A stretch of DNA of 12,093 nucleotides. Origin: an uncultured bacterium. Its GTDB lineage: Bacteria > Cyanobacteriota > Vampirovibrionia > Gastranaerophilales > Gastranaerophilaceae. A program made the position numbers and the translations under genes. Positions 1-7,395 of the stretch are shown here, in pieces (the stretch's first letter is position 1; each line of letters opens with the position of its first letter). Under the pieces are notes generated by a model. It was not told the DNA's origin. It ran no database searches and worked only from the letters and a program-made list of their open reading frames with translations. The stretch lies in assembly GCA_902772945.1 (NCBI GenBank), contig CACYCU010000075.1, forward strand, positions 1 to 12,093. Direction: 5' to 3'.

Positions 1-408
1 ATCAAGTAAATATGCACCTGCTGTTGAAACTGCCAAAGTCAAACCCTGATTTACAACAAGAGTATTCCTTCTATCTTTATCAAGATCTTTATTTGTATAT
101 GTTCTTTGCATATAAAGGCCGCTTGTAATAACTGAACCAACGGTCAAAGTGTGTTGGAATAAGTTTTTACTATTCTTAAATTTATCAGCAAGATACATCA
201 TCGGTTTTGATTCAACAAATTTTGATGTAAAATGTTTTGCAATTTTGTCGGTTAATTTATCATATTTTTTATACAAAGGTGCAAACAAACCTGATTCTTG
301 AGTAGCAATCTGCCTTGCGGCTTCTTCTGCTGATTGTACTGGATTAGCTTTAAAAGACGGTGTCTGCTGTTTATAGCTGCTATATAAAGGAGTTATTGTT
401 AAATTCAT
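1..408 (-). CDS. Uncharacterised protein with N-terminal SFKA motif and hydrophobic segments (partial, runs off left edge)
   Basis: The reading frame opens at ATG 408-406 and stays open for 136 codons to the window edge, so the C-terminus is missing. I do not recognise a characterised family. Residues 17-21 read P-S-F-K-A near the N-terminus. Residues 24-80 are mostly polar and helical-looking, and hydrophobic stretches lie at about 86-99 and 116-134, so membrane association is likely. The start is well supported: it overlaps the stop of the upstream gene by one base (TAATG), and a strong purine-rich Shine-Dalgarno, AAAGGGGGTG, sits within the end of that gene. The two proteins are therefore probably translationally coupled and may work together. 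The string 'VSTA' followed by a hydrophobic turn and Asp occurs in both proteins, hinting at distant relationship. Function is unknown. Confidence 0.75.
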   Translation of the reverse strand, partial: MNLTITPLYSSYKQQTPSFKANPVQSAEEAARQIATQESGLFAPLYKKYDKLTDKIAKHFTSKFVESKPMMYLADKFKNSKNLFQHTLTVGSVITSGLYMQRTYTNKDLDKDRRNTLVVNQGLTLAVSTAGAYLLD

Positions 409-1172
409 TATCTAACACCCCCTTTAAAAGCTGAGAAAACCGGTTTCTCGATAAAATCATTAACTTTATTATTGTTTGTTTCTACTATTGGTTTTTGTTC
501 AGGAGCTTTCTTTTTCTTTTCTACTCCAAATACATATTTTAAAATTGGCGGAATCAAAGCAATTGTCAGCATCGCTCTCGGGACTGCAATAAACCAATCC
601 GGAATATTTTTTGCTAATGTATTCATCGCTCCGCGTTTTGATTTTAAATTTTTTAACATTAATTTGTCTGCTTCAGTTAAAATATTTTTGTCTTTTAAAT
701 TTTTTATTTGTTCATCAATTTTAGAAAGTTTCGGTCCGACAAACTTTTTATCGTCAAAAATCTTTTTAATAGACTCATCAAACGGACTTGTTATTGCTGT
801 CGACACAATAAAACCTAAAATACCTGACGCCATCGCATGACCTGATGCATATATTTTATCTTCTTTATCTTTTTTACCGGGAAGCGCCATAATAGTTGCG
901 GGTCTCATAACCCCTGCCAGAACCAAAGCAATCAATGCGCTGGTTGATATATTGTGTTCATGAGCGTATTTGGAGAAATTTCCAAACCAATTTTTTGATA
1001 AAATCTTGTCTATAAAACTTGTGGCAGCTTCACTCTTTCCCGTAAAACTGCCACAATATTCTGCATTATATCCTCGCATAGAACCGCTCTCTCTGTGTCT
1101 GTCCGGCTGTATATGCGCACCGAAACCACACTGTTTGAGTGTTATATCGCGATGTATCAAATTAATTTTCAT
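408..1172 (-). CDS. Uncharacterised multi-segment membrane protein with C-terminal FKG motif
   Basis: A 254-residue protein of no family I can name. The first 45 residues are polar and contain C-G-S-F-T-G-K (40-46). Hydrophobic stretches lie at about 76-97 (containing R-P-A-T-I-M-A-L), 112-130 (S-G-H-A-M-A-S-G-I-L-G-F) and 193-216 (W-F-I-A-V-P-R-A-M-L). A charged, probably coiled-coil helix occupies about 146-182. A lysine run at 219-222 and a polar tail follow, ending in A-F-K-G-G. Small-residue-rich hydrophobic segments suggest a membrane protein with two or three spanning helices. The start at 1172 has a weak Shine-Dalgarno (GGTGA) close to the ATG. It lies 88 nt downstream of nadC on the same strand and overlaps the next gene by one base. 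Its link to NAD synthesis is only positional. Confidence 0.75.
   Translation of the reverse strand: MKINLIHRDITLKQCGFGAHIQPDRHRESGSMRGYNAEYCGSFTGKSEAATSFIDKILSKNWFGNFSKYAHEHNISTSALIALVLAGVMRPATIMALPGKKDKEDKIYASGHAMASGILGFIVSTAITSPFDESIKKIFDDKKFVGPKLSKIDEQIKNLKDKNILTEADKLMLKNLKSKRGAMNTLAKNIPDWFIAVPRAMLTIALIPPILKYVFGVEKKKKAPEQKPIVETNNNKVNDFIEKPVFSAFKGGVR
417..427 (-). promoter_or_regulatory. Strong Shine-Dalgarno inside the 3' end of the upstream membrane-protein gene
   Basis: On the minus strand AAAGGGGGTG lies about 8 nt before ATG 408-406, and the TAATG stop/start overlap follows. It fixes the start of the left-edge gene and indicates coupled translation of the pair. Confidence 0.65.
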
Positions 1173-1260
1173 TTTTTCACCAAATACTTCTACAATTATT
1201 CTAAAACAAAGGAAAATATTTTTTGCTAGAATATTTAGAAAAATTTACAATTCATAAAAA

Positions 1261-2091
1261 CTACATATCAAGCGCCAAATCAAGCGTTGGAGCTTTTGCA
1301 ACAATTGCACTTGACGAAATTATGTCCACATCGCATGCCGCAATCGAGTTTATTGTATCCAAATTAACATTACCGCTTGCTTCAACAATTGCTCTTCCGT
1401 TTATATATTCAACGGATTTTTTCATATTTTCTATTGTCATATTATCAAGCATAATTATATCTGCACCTGATGTTACAGCTTCTTTAACCTGTTCAAAAGT
1501 ATCACATTCAACTTCAATTTTATGAGTAAATGAAACAGAGTTTCTCAAACAGCTCACAGCTTTTGAAATTGAGCCTGCCAATTTGATATGGTTATCCTTA
1601 ATCATGGCGCAATCAGATAAATTAAATCTGTGAAGCATTCCGCCTCCGGTTTTTACGGCATATTTTTCAAAGGCTCTGAAATTTGGAGTTGTTTTTCTTG
1701 TATCAGCGACTTTTGCTTTATATGGTTTTATTGCATCTTGGTATCTTTTAGTTTCCGTTGCTATACCTGACATGCGCTGAATATAGTTAAGTGCCAACCT
1801 TTCACCCATCAGCAGATCTTTTGCGGGGCCTTCCAAATCGGCAATTTTATCACCTTTTTTTATCAAGTCGCCATCTTTATAATAAAACTTTATTTTTACA
1901 TCTTCAGATAGAATTTCATAAACTCTCTTAAAGACATCACATCCGCATAAAACACCTTCACTTCTGGTATTTAACTCCGCTTTCAAATAATCATTCTCAC
2001 GTGCTAAATTTTCGGTTGTAATATCTCCAAAACCTATATCTTCTTTTAACGCCATTCTAATGTGTTCATCAACATAAAATTTACTTAGCAA
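1261..2091 (-). CDS. nadC: Nicotinate-nucleotide pyrophosphorylase (carboxylating), quinolinate phosphoribosyltransferase
   Basis: Converts quinolinate and PRPP to nicotinate mononucleotide, CO2 and pyrophosphate, the third step of de novo NAD synthesis from aspartate; cytosolic. The 276-residue length is normal. Visible family motifs are E-D-I-G-F-G-D-I-T-T near the N-terminus, E97-R98-L-A-L-N, D130-T-R-K-T-T-P, K147-T-G-G-G, H154-R155 and K165-D-N-H, with E-A-S-G at 237-240. These include the basic residues that bind the substrate carboxylates and the phosphoribosyl moiety. The chosen start is TTG at 2091-2089: GGAG (2104-2101) lies 9 nt upstream, and an ATG start would be internal at residue 13, inside the conserved N-terminal helix. 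The gene overlaps the end of nadB by 11 nt, so the two are almost certainly cotranscribed. The pairing with NadB makes the assignment secure. Confidence 0.96.
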   Translation of the reverse strand: MLSKFYVDEHIRMALKEDIGFGDITTENLARENDYLKAELNTRSEGVLCGCDVFKRVYEILSEDVKIKFYYKDGDLIKKGDKIADLEGPAKDLLMGERLALNYIQRMSGIATETKRYQDAIKPYKAKVADTRKTTPNFRAFEKYAVKTGGGMLHRFNLSDCAMIKDNHIKLAGSISKAVSCLRNSVSFTHKIEVECDTFEQVKEAVTSGADIIMLDNMTIENMKKSVEYINGRAIVEASGNVNLDTINSIAACDVDIISSSAIVAKAPTLDLALDM

Positions 2092-3697
2092 AGTCTAATA
2101 CTCCATCTTCTTTTGTTACTATACTGTGTTTTGCTTGTTCCAATGTATCAGGATAATCTGTTCTGTAATGTGCACCTCTAGACTCTTTTCTGGAAATTGC
2201 AGAAGATGTTATAATTTCTGCAACAGTAAGCATATTTTTGAATTCATATTCTTCTTTATTTAAACATTTTGATTTACGAGGAAACTTAGCTTTTAATAAA
2301 AATAAGCCTTCTAAAGCTGAAACAAGCGATTTTTCATTTCTTAAAATCCCTACATTTTTCCACATCAGGTTTTGCAATTCTGATTTTAAAGATTTAACAT
2401 CCAAATCATACATTACTGCATCTTCATCATTGTATTTATCTATCAGGGATTTTAATTTTTCATCAATTTGCTTTGGTGTTTTAAGGTCTACACTTTTTAA
2501 ATAATCTGCCACAGAATATGCACATACTACACATTCTAAAAGAGAATTGCTTGCAAGCCTGTTTCCCCCATGCAATCCTGTTGATGCAACTTCCCCAACA
2601 GCATAAAGCCCGCAAACTGAAGTTTCACCATTCATTCCTGTTTTTATACCGCCCATAAAATAATGTGCTGCAGGGGCTACAGGAATAAAATCCTTTGTTA
2701 TATCAATTCCATTTTCCAAACATTTTTTTGAAATATTTGGAAAGCGTCTATTAAGCAAAGAGCTGTCAATACAAGTTGCATTCAGATATACATTATTAAC
2801 ACTGTTTTTCTTCATTTCACTATAATTTGCTCTGGTTACAATATCCCTTGGCGCAAGTTCTTTTCTGTCATCATATTTTCCCATAAACTCAACACCGTCA
2901 GCATCACAGAGTTTTGCCCCTTCTCCTCTGACGGCTTCACTGATTAAAAACCTATTTTCTTCGCCATCAATTGCAAGAGCTGTCGGATGGAACTGCACAA
3001 ATTCCATATCCTGCATTACAGCACCTGCATTATAGGCGAGTGCCAATCCGTCACCGGTAGCACCAGAAGGGTTTGTTGTATATTTGTATAATTGTCCTAT
3101 ACCACCTGTTGCCAAAACAATTGCAGGAGAATATATAGTTTCATATTCATCAATATCGCTATTATAAACAACAACGCCTCGGCATTCGTTATCATTAACA
3201 AGAAGTTCTACAGCACAAGCATGTTCATAAACATCAATATTTTCATTTTCCTCAACCTTTCGGCACAATGCCTGCTCAATCATTTTACCTGTTGCATCAC
3301 CACCGGAATGAAGAATTCTTCTTACGCTATGGGCAGCCTCTCTTGTATAACACAAATTATTATTTTCATCTCTATCAAATTCCACACCAAGTTTTAATAA
3401 ATCTTTTACAACGAAATCAGAATGCTCGGAAATATATTTAACAGCATTAAATTCACTCAATCCTGCACCGGCTTTTATGGTATCTGAAATATGTGATGCT
3501 GTGGAATCGGCTTTATTCTCCTTCATCACAGCCACCATACCGCCTTGCGCATATCTTGAATTACTTTCACCCAATTTTGATTTTGTAATCAACAAAATAC
3601 CGTCAGTCAAATTTACTTGCTGTTCTATTTTTAGTGCTGAATATAATCCTGCAATACCACTGCCGATTACTATCGTTGAATATTTTGAATATTTCAT
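2081..3697 (-). CDS. nadB: L-aspartate oxidase
   Basis: FAD enzyme oxidising L-aspartate to iminoaspartate, which NadA condenses with dihydroxyacetone phosphate to quinolinate; fumarate or O2 reoxidises the flavin. From the chosen start the protein has 538 residues, matching the family. It shows the dinucleotide motif G12-S-G-I-A-G17, S-R-Y-A-Q-G-G (47-53), H-S-G-G-D-A-T-G (130-137), A-T-G-G-I-G (196-201), Q-F-H-P-T-A (235-240), S-E-A-V-R-G-E-G (253-260), the P-R-D catalytic arginine (R284), H345 and G-L-H-G-G-N-R-L-A-S-N-S (374-385). The C-terminal domain ends with S-R-G-A-H-Y-R-T-D-Y-P. Start ATG 3697-3695 has AAGG about 9 nt upstream and puts the FAD motif at residue 12 as usual. An ATG 36 nt upstream (3733) lacks support. 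Fumarate reductase subunits are excluded by the NadC neighbour and motif set. Confidence 0.96.
   Translation of the reverse strand: MKYSKYSTIVIGSGIAGLYSALKIEQQVNLTDGILLITKSKLGESNSRYAQGGMVAVMKENKADSTASHISDTIKAGAGLSEFNAVKYISEHSDFVVKDLLKLGVEFDRDENNNLCYTREAAHSVRRILHSGGDATGKMIEQALCRKVEENENIDVYEHACAVELLVNDNECRGVVVYNSDIDEYETIYSPAIVLATGGIGQLYKYTTNPSGATGDGLALAYNAGAVMQDMEFVQFHPTALAIDGEENRFLISEAVRGEGAKLCDADGVEFMGKYDDRKELAPRDIVTRANYSEMKKNSVNNVYLNATCIDSSLLNRRFPNISKKCLENGIDITKDFIPVAPAAHYFMGGIKTGMNGETSVCGLYAVGEVASTGLHGGNRLASNSLLECVVCAYSVADYLKSVDLKTPKQIDEKLKSLIDKYNDEDAVMYDLDVKSLKSELQNLMWKNVGILRNEKSLVSALEGLFLLKAKFPRKSKCLNKEEYEFKNMLTVAEIITSSAISRKESRGAHYRTDYPDTLEQAKHSIVTKEDGVLDFAK
2101..2104 (-). promoter_or_regulatory. 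Shine-Dalgarno supporting the TTG start of nadC
   Basis: GGAG on the minus strand, 9 nt before TTG 2091, inside the last codons of nadB. It is the evidence for preferring the TTG start over the internal ATG. Confidence 0.5.
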
Positions 3698-3760
3698 TAT
3701 GCTTGCCTTTTTTAATATAATAATCCAAAACAAAATATTTTTCTATATAAAAAATAAAGA

Positions 3761-4474
3761 TTATATTAAGCCTGCTATATCTTTTATAACTTCACCGGCT
3801 ACAATAAGTCCCGCAACAGAGGGTACAAACGCAACGCTACCGGGGATACAGTGCTTTGGACTTATTTCATCCGAATTTGATTTCAATTTTGCCGGAACTT
3901 CTTTTGAATAAACAACCTTTACTTTTGTAATTTTTCTTTTTTTTAATTCTTGTCTTATTACCCTTGCTAACGGACAAACAGAAGTTTTTGAGATATCAGA
4001 AACCTCAAACATCAAAGGATCAAGTTTATTGCCAGCACCCATAGAACTGATTATCGGAACATTTGCCTTTTTTGCTTCTTCAATTATAGACAATTTGCCA
4101 ACAACAGTATCTATAGCATCAATAACATAATCGTAACAGCTAAAGTCAATTTGTTCTTTTGTATCCGGAGTATAAAATAGCCTATATTTTGAAATCTTTA
4201 TATCCGGATTTATATCAAGCATTCTTTCTTCTGCAACATCGACTTTATATTTTCCGACAGAAGATAATGTCGCATATATTTGTCGATTAATATTTGAAAC
4301 ACTAACTTTATCATTGTCAATAATATCAATCGCACCCAACCCGCTTCTGACAAGAGCCTCAGCAGCATGCCCGCCTACTCCGCCAATTCCAAAAACCGCA
4401 ACTCTGGAATTTTTTAATTTCAAAATTCCTTCTTTCCCTATTAATAACTCTGTTCTTGAAAATTGATCCGTCAT
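3761..4474 (-). CDS. tcdA: tRNA threonylcarbamoyladenosine dehydratase (TcdA/CsdL, E1-like)
   Basis: ATP-dependent dehydratase that cyclises the t6A base at position 37 of ANN-decoding tRNAs to ct6A. It is a HesA/MoeB/ThiF-fold protein of 237 residues. Visible are the nucleotide motif G29-I-G-G-V-G34, D-N-D (53-55), N61-I-N-R-Q (the Arg finger and Gln of the adenylation site), K76, a DAID segment (119-122), S-S-M-G-A-G-N-K-L-D-P (143-153) and the family-typical P-G-S-V-A-F-V-P-S-V-A-G (211-222). The absence of a rhodanese domain and paired zinc cysteines argues against MoeB or ThiF. It lies 63 nt upstream of nadB on the same strand and may be cotranscribed with it, although the two pathways are not directly linked. 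No Shine-Dalgarno precedes ATG 4474; a -10-like box lies 6 nt away (see the promoter entry). Confidence 0.92.
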   Translation of the reverse strand: MTDQFSRTELLIGKEGILKLKNSRVAVFGIGGVGGHAAEALVRSGLGAIDIIDNDKVSVSNINRQIYATLSSVGKYKVDVAEERMLDINPDIKISKYRLFYTPDTKEQIDFSCYDYVIDAIDTVVGKLSIIEEAKKANVPIISSMGAGNKLDPLMFEVSDISKTSVCPLARVIRQELKKRKITKVKVVYSKEVPAKLKSNSDEISPKHCIPGSVAFVPSVAGLIVAGEVIKDIAGLI

Positions 4475-4480
4475 AAAATT

Positions 4481-4523
4481 ATTCTAAATAAAAAATTATA
4501 CATAAACAACATTATTGCGACAA
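4481..4523 (-). promoter_or_regulatory. Candidate tandem promoters for tcdA (nad operon)
   Basis: Two overlapping sigma70-like arrangements read toward tcdA. One is TTGTCG (4523-4518), a 17-bp spacer and TATAAT (4500-4495), which would start transcription about 14 nt before the ATG. The other is TTGTTT (4509-4504), a 17-bp spacer and TAGAAT (4486-4481), which would start at or next to the ATG (4474). With no Shine-Dalgarno in the gap, the second implies a leaderless mRNA. Only sequence matches support this, in very AT-rich DNA. Confidence 0.5.
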
Positions 4524-4543
4524 AAATATATGTAATATATAAT
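4515..4543 (+). promoter_or_regulatory. Candidate leaderless promoter for the 572-aa gene
   Basis: TTGCGA (4515-4520), a 17-bp spacer and a perfect TATAAT (4538-4543), followed by only 7 nt to ATG 4551. Transcription would start at or within a base or two of the start codon, and no Shine-Dalgarno is present. Its -35 box shares bases with the -35 of the divergent tcdA promoter (TTGCGACAA, 4515-4523). Confidence 0.55.
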
Positions 4544-4550
4544 TTATTCT

Positions 4551-6269
4551 ATGAAAAAACTTTATATTATTTTTGGAATTTTAATAAGCTTATATTTATT
4601 ATTTAACAGAATAGTAATATTTAATTGGGTTAATCCATACACAGACACTTCAGGAATGAATAAAATTGCCAAATCCGTGAGAATCATTGATAAGGGTTTA
4701 AGGTTTGCCAAATCCTCATCACACAAAGACGGTTTTGATTTTAATTATATATTCCAAAATGCATACGGTTCCGGTTTTCTTCATAACAATCCGATACCAA
4801 ATGATCTTGATTATGCTGTAGGTATTAACCTTGGAGAATATACTTATGATAATTCAAATGCAAAAGAGATAGCTCAGAGTTTAGTTGACAAAATGGACTC
4901 ATTCCAATATACATTCAATTTTTATATGAACCAAGATTCTAATATATATACTGATGTAACTCAATTTGAAGAACTGTCAAAAATTGCAATTCAACATAAC
5001 AGAATTGTCAATTCAATAGCATCATATCTTCCAATAGCTTTAACAGGCAACGACTATATTATATACACAAATAAAATTCTTGAAGGACATAATGTTGATA
5101 TCCCATATATTATGAATGCTAATGAAATACTAATCGAAAATTATGATCCAATTATGCTCTACAGCGATATTGTCTCATACAATTCAAGAATGCCAAAATA
5201 CATAAGAAGCATTTCAATAATACCTGAATTTTTTGTCACAATAGATTATAAAGGTGGAAAAACAAGAGTTGAGCTTGTCCCAGAATCCTTTGTAGGCGAA
5301 AGATTACAATTATCGAGAAGATTCTTTGGATCTTCTACATTTCCGGCGTTTTACTCCTCTAAATTTTTAAAAAATAACAAGCTTATTATAAATGATAACG
5401 AATATTTTAAATACAGAATGCTGTCATTTAAACGACATTTACAAGAAGTTTCAAATATTCAAGCAATGCAAGAGAGTCCCGTTAAAATGCTAAAACGCAT
5501 AATGCAAATCACAGACATTATATCACCACTTCTTGATAACCAAACCAAAGAAAATGTCTCTAAAATTGTCTTTGATAATCTCAACAACAGAGATATCCAA
5601 TTGATTAATGAATATCAAAATATAATCACTAACATAATTCTCATCCAGAATAAACCATCACTTTACTTAAGGATGCTGCACGACGGTAAAATAGAAGAAA
5701 TGTATAACGTACTAATCAGCTCTGTAGAAGAATTAGACACACGAAATAATATAGACAAGGAATCTTTAAATATATTAAAAATCTTTGCACAAAAAGATAT
5801 GAAGAAAATGCTTGAAATTAATAAACCAAATGAGATAGTAAATTTTAATAAAGAGATTTTAGGCAAAAAATATAAATACATCAATAAAAAAGCAAACGAA
5901 ACAGTTTTTCAATTACTCACAAATAAAGAAGACCTAAATAAATATATTGATTTATGCAACAAAATATATACAAATTCAGGTTATCATAGAGTATTTTTAT
6001 ATTGGCTGAATAACAAAACCATAGGAATTTTAAAAGATGATTTTACTAAAAATATATCAGATTTTAACAAATTCGTTAAAACTAATGACCTAACAAATGT
6101 AAAATACAAACTTGTAGAAAATTCCGAAGTCCCTGAAATTGCGGTCAAATATGCAATTTGGGTAAGATATAACCCGACTGATAAGCAAGAGCAAAATTAT
6201 CAACAAATGAGGCAGAAACTTTTAGATGACAGAAAAAATTATAAAGTTAAACATAAAATTGTTTTCTAA
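4551..6269 (+). CDS. Uncharacterised membrane-anchored, probably extracytoplasmic protein
   Basis: A 572-residue protein that I do not recognise. Residues 2-3 are lysines, followed by a hydrophobic stretch at about 4-24. There is no clear signal-peptidase site or lipobox, so this looks like a single N-terminal anchor with the rest outside the membrane. The body is polar, rich in Asn, Ile, Lys and Tyr. Residues about 220-265 look beta-rich, and about 285-480 read as a run of amphipathic helices, possibly a helical repeat solenoid. A short aromatic segment (Y-A-I-W-V-R-Y) lies near the C-terminus at about 533-539, followed by a basic tail. No enzyme motif is obvious. The gene appears richer in A+T than the enzyme genes nearby. 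It has its own promoter, no cotranscribed partner, and its stop codon overlaps that of the convergent response regulator. Confidence 0.85.
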   Translation: MKKLYIIFGILISLYLLFNRIVIFNWVNPYTDTSGMNKIAKSVRIIDKGLRFAKSSSHKDGFDFNYIFQNAYGSGFLHNNPIPNDLDYAVGINLGEYTYDNSNAKEIAQSLVDKMDSFQYTFNFYMNQDSNIYTDVTQFEELSKIAIQHNRIVNSIASYLPIALTGNDYIIYTNKILEGHNVDIPYIMNANEILIENYDPIMLYSDIVSYNSRMPKYIRSISIIPEFFVTIDYKGGKTRVELVPESFVGERLQLSRRFFGSSTFPAFYSSKFLKNNKLIINDNEYFKYRMLSFKRHLQEVSNIQAMQESPVKMLKRIMQITDIISPLLDNQTKENVSKIVFDNLNNRDIQLINEYQNIITNIILIQNKPSLYLRMLHDGKIEEMYNVLISSVEELDTRNNIDKESLNILKIFAQKDMKKMLEINKPNEIVNFNKEILGKKYKYINKKANETVFQLLTNKEDLNKYIDLCNKIYTNSGYHRVFLYWLNNKTIGILKDDFTKNISDFNKFVKTNDLTNVKYKLVENSEVPEIAVKYAIWVRYNPTDKQEQNYQQMRQKLLDDRKNYKVKHKIVF

Positions 6270-6925
6270 ACCAAGCCTTCTTTTAAAGCTTTAACAGCCG
6301 CTTGAGTTCTGTCATCAACAACAAGTTTTTGAATAATATTACAAACATGAGCTTTTGCAGTGTGTTCAGATATGGTTAATTCTTTTGCAATTTCGTTATT
6401 TGACAACCCATCAACCACAAGTTTTAAAACTTCATATTCTCTTTGTGTTAAATTGGCATGCTGCTCTTTAAACATAGCTCTTGACATTTGACGTGGTGGA
6501 ACTACACCCGAATTTTTCTCCCTCAAAATAGGAACAACTTTTGGATCTAACCACATTGCCCCCTCATAAACTGTTTTAATAACCATTTTTAAAGTGTCGG
6601 TACAAATATCTTTCATTGCATAAGCACAGGCTCCTGCATGCAAAGCTTCCAAAACTTCTTGTTCACTCAAATGTGCAGTAAGTATAATTATTTTCGCCTT
6701 ACTATCAAATTCAATTATTTTTTTAGCTGCTTCTATACCGGAAATATCAGGCAAACCTATATCCATCAAAACAACATCCGGCTTTGATATTCTATAGCTT
6801 TCAATTGCTTCTTTCCCGCTTTGCGCTTCGCAAGAAACTGTCATTTCTTTATCATCATCAAATAATGATTTTAGTCCGACACGGATTAATTTTTGGTCTT
6901 CTACAAGTAACACATTTATAGTCAT
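6266..6925 (-). CDS. NarL/FixJ-family response regulator (REC + LuxR-type HTH)
   Basis: A DNA-binding two-component regulator of 219 residues. The receiver domain (about 1-120) has the acidic pair E9-D10, phosphoacceptor D55 in V-V-L-M-D-I-G-L-P-D, T83 and K105, so all phosphorylation residues are intact. A linker (about 125-155) leads to the LuxR/GerE helix-turn-helix (about 158-217), seen as L-T-Q-R-E-Y-E-V-L-K-L-V, L-S-N-N-E-I-A-K-E-L and S-E-H-T-A-K-A-H-V. The ending D-R-T-Q-A-A-V-K-A-L is typical of the family. ATG 6925 has a strong Shine-Dalgarno, AGGAG (6939-6935), 9 nt upstream. The nearest kinase is the soluble PAS kinase at 7388-8527, on the same strand but separated by an opposing small gene. 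That makes it the likely partner, although cognacy is inferred. The target genes cannot be read from the sequence. Confidence 0.93.
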   Translation of the reverse strand: MTINVLLVEDQKLIRVGLKSLFDDDKEMTVSCEAQSGKEAIESYRISKPDVVLMDIGLPDISGIEAAKKIIEFDSKAKIIILTAHLSEQEVLEALHAGACAYAMKDICTDTLKMVIKTVYEGAMWLDPKVVPILREKNSGVVPPRQMSRAMFKEQHANLTQREYEVLKLVVDGLSNNEIAKELTISEHTAKAHVCNIIQKLVVDDRTQAAVKALKEGLV

Positions 6926-6934
6926 AACAAATAT

Positions 6935-6939
6935 CTCCT
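6935..6939 (-). promoter_or_regulatory. Shine-Dalgarno of the response regulator
   Basis: AGGAG on the minus strand, 9 nt before ATG 6925. It contrasts with the four genes in this window that lack such a site. Confidence 0.7.
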
Positions 6940-7003
6940 GTATTATTTATAGAATTTAAATACCTTCAAATAATCCCTTTTTATTTCAATTTTATCGGTA
7001 ATA

Positions 7004-7031
7004 TTGTTAATTTAAAATTTATAAATAATAT
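7004..7031 (+). promoter_or_regulatory. Weak candidate promoter for the small membrane-protein gene
   Basis: TTGTTA (7004-7009), a 16-bp spacer and TAATAT (7026-7031), which would give a 5' leader of about 65 nt ahead of a clear Shine-Dalgarno (AAAGGAAG, 7088-7095) and ATG 7103. The -10 match is poor and the region is nearly all A+T. The 177-bp gap 6926-7102 must also hold the divergent regulator promoter, which I could not place. Confidence 0.25.
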
Positions 7032-7102
7032 TTGGACAAAAAAAAGAAAATGAACAAATTTTTTTTAATTTCGTTTCACTAATGTAGAAAGGAAGAATAC
7101 TT

Positions 7103-7369
7103 ATGACAGAAGAAATTAAAAATGAAAACAGAGATTGCTTAAAAGGATTTTTGCTAATGGTATTAGCATCCTTTTTAGGAACATTGGTAGCATTGTGTTT
7201 ATTCAGCGCAGCTGTAAAACCTCAGTTTCCGCCACAACCAATGATGCAAGGACCTTGTCCAATACAAAAAATGCATCATCCTAATTTTAACAAAAGACAT
7301 GAAAATTTCGAAAGACACAACAGAGCACCAATTCCTCCGGCACAAAAACCACCGGTAGAAAATAAATAG
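7103..7369 (+). CDS. Small single-pass membrane protein with Pro/His/Met-rich tail
   Basis: An 88-residue protein of unknown function. A short acidic/polar N-terminus (1-13) precedes one hydrophobic helix (about 14-37). The remaining 50 residues are proline-rich, with four histidines (58, 59, 66, 72), three methionines (47, 48, 57) and one cysteine (52). The lysine and arginine in this tail make it basic. By the charge pattern the tail may lie outside the membrane, but this is uncertain. A periplasmic metal-binding or wall-contacting segment is conceivable from composition alone. The start is well supported by AAAGGAAG, 7 nt upstream. The gene stands between a same-strand histidine kinase and response regulator, on the opposite strand. 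It could therefore be their target or an accessory sensor; this rests only on location. A hairpin follows its stop. Confidence 0.75.
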   Translation: MTEEIKNENRDCLKGFLLMVLASFLGTLVALCLFSAAVKPQFPPQPMMQGPCPIQKMHHPNFNKRHENFERHNRAPIPPAQKPPVENK

Positions 7370-7395
7370 GATTTGGGGGCATAGCCCCTATTTCC
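7369..7395. terminator. Probable bidirectional hairpin terminator
   Basis: GGGGC (7376-7380), loop ATA, GCCCC (7384-7388), extended by a G-U and a T-A pair and by GGA/TCC (7369-7371 with 7393-7395) across a small internal loop. It begins at the stop codon of the small membrane-protein gene and covers the stop codon of the convergent kinase. T-rich DNA follows on the plus strand (7396-7418), and a moderately U-rich run follows on the minus strand. It is the only GC-rich hairpin I see in this AT-rich window. Confidence 0.6.

Noticed and set aside
472..840. Open frame on plus strand opposite the 254-aa membrane protein
   Set aside because: It is a shadow of the minus-strand gene, with no Shine-Dalgarno and no recognisable sequence. 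The same applies to plus-strand frames at 970-1257 and 1223-1525.
1214..1236. 7-bp inverted repeat (AAATATT/AATATTT) downstream of nadC as a terminator
   Set aside because: It is all A-T, has no T-tract in the right place, and is too weak to support a terminator call.
2238..2504. Plus-strand frames inside nadB (2238-2504, 3092-3397, 3477-3911)
   Set aside because: They lie opposite a well-supported enzyme and read as low-complexity Ile/Phe/Ser-rich antisense translations.
3698..3733. Longer nadB start at 3733
   Set aside because: It adds 12 residues before the normal family start and has no ribosome site, while AAGG precedes ATG 3697.
6283..6294. 12-bp palindrome TTAAAGCTTTAA near the response-regulator stop
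   Set aside because: It lies in coding sequence for the conserved C-terminus and codon content explains it.
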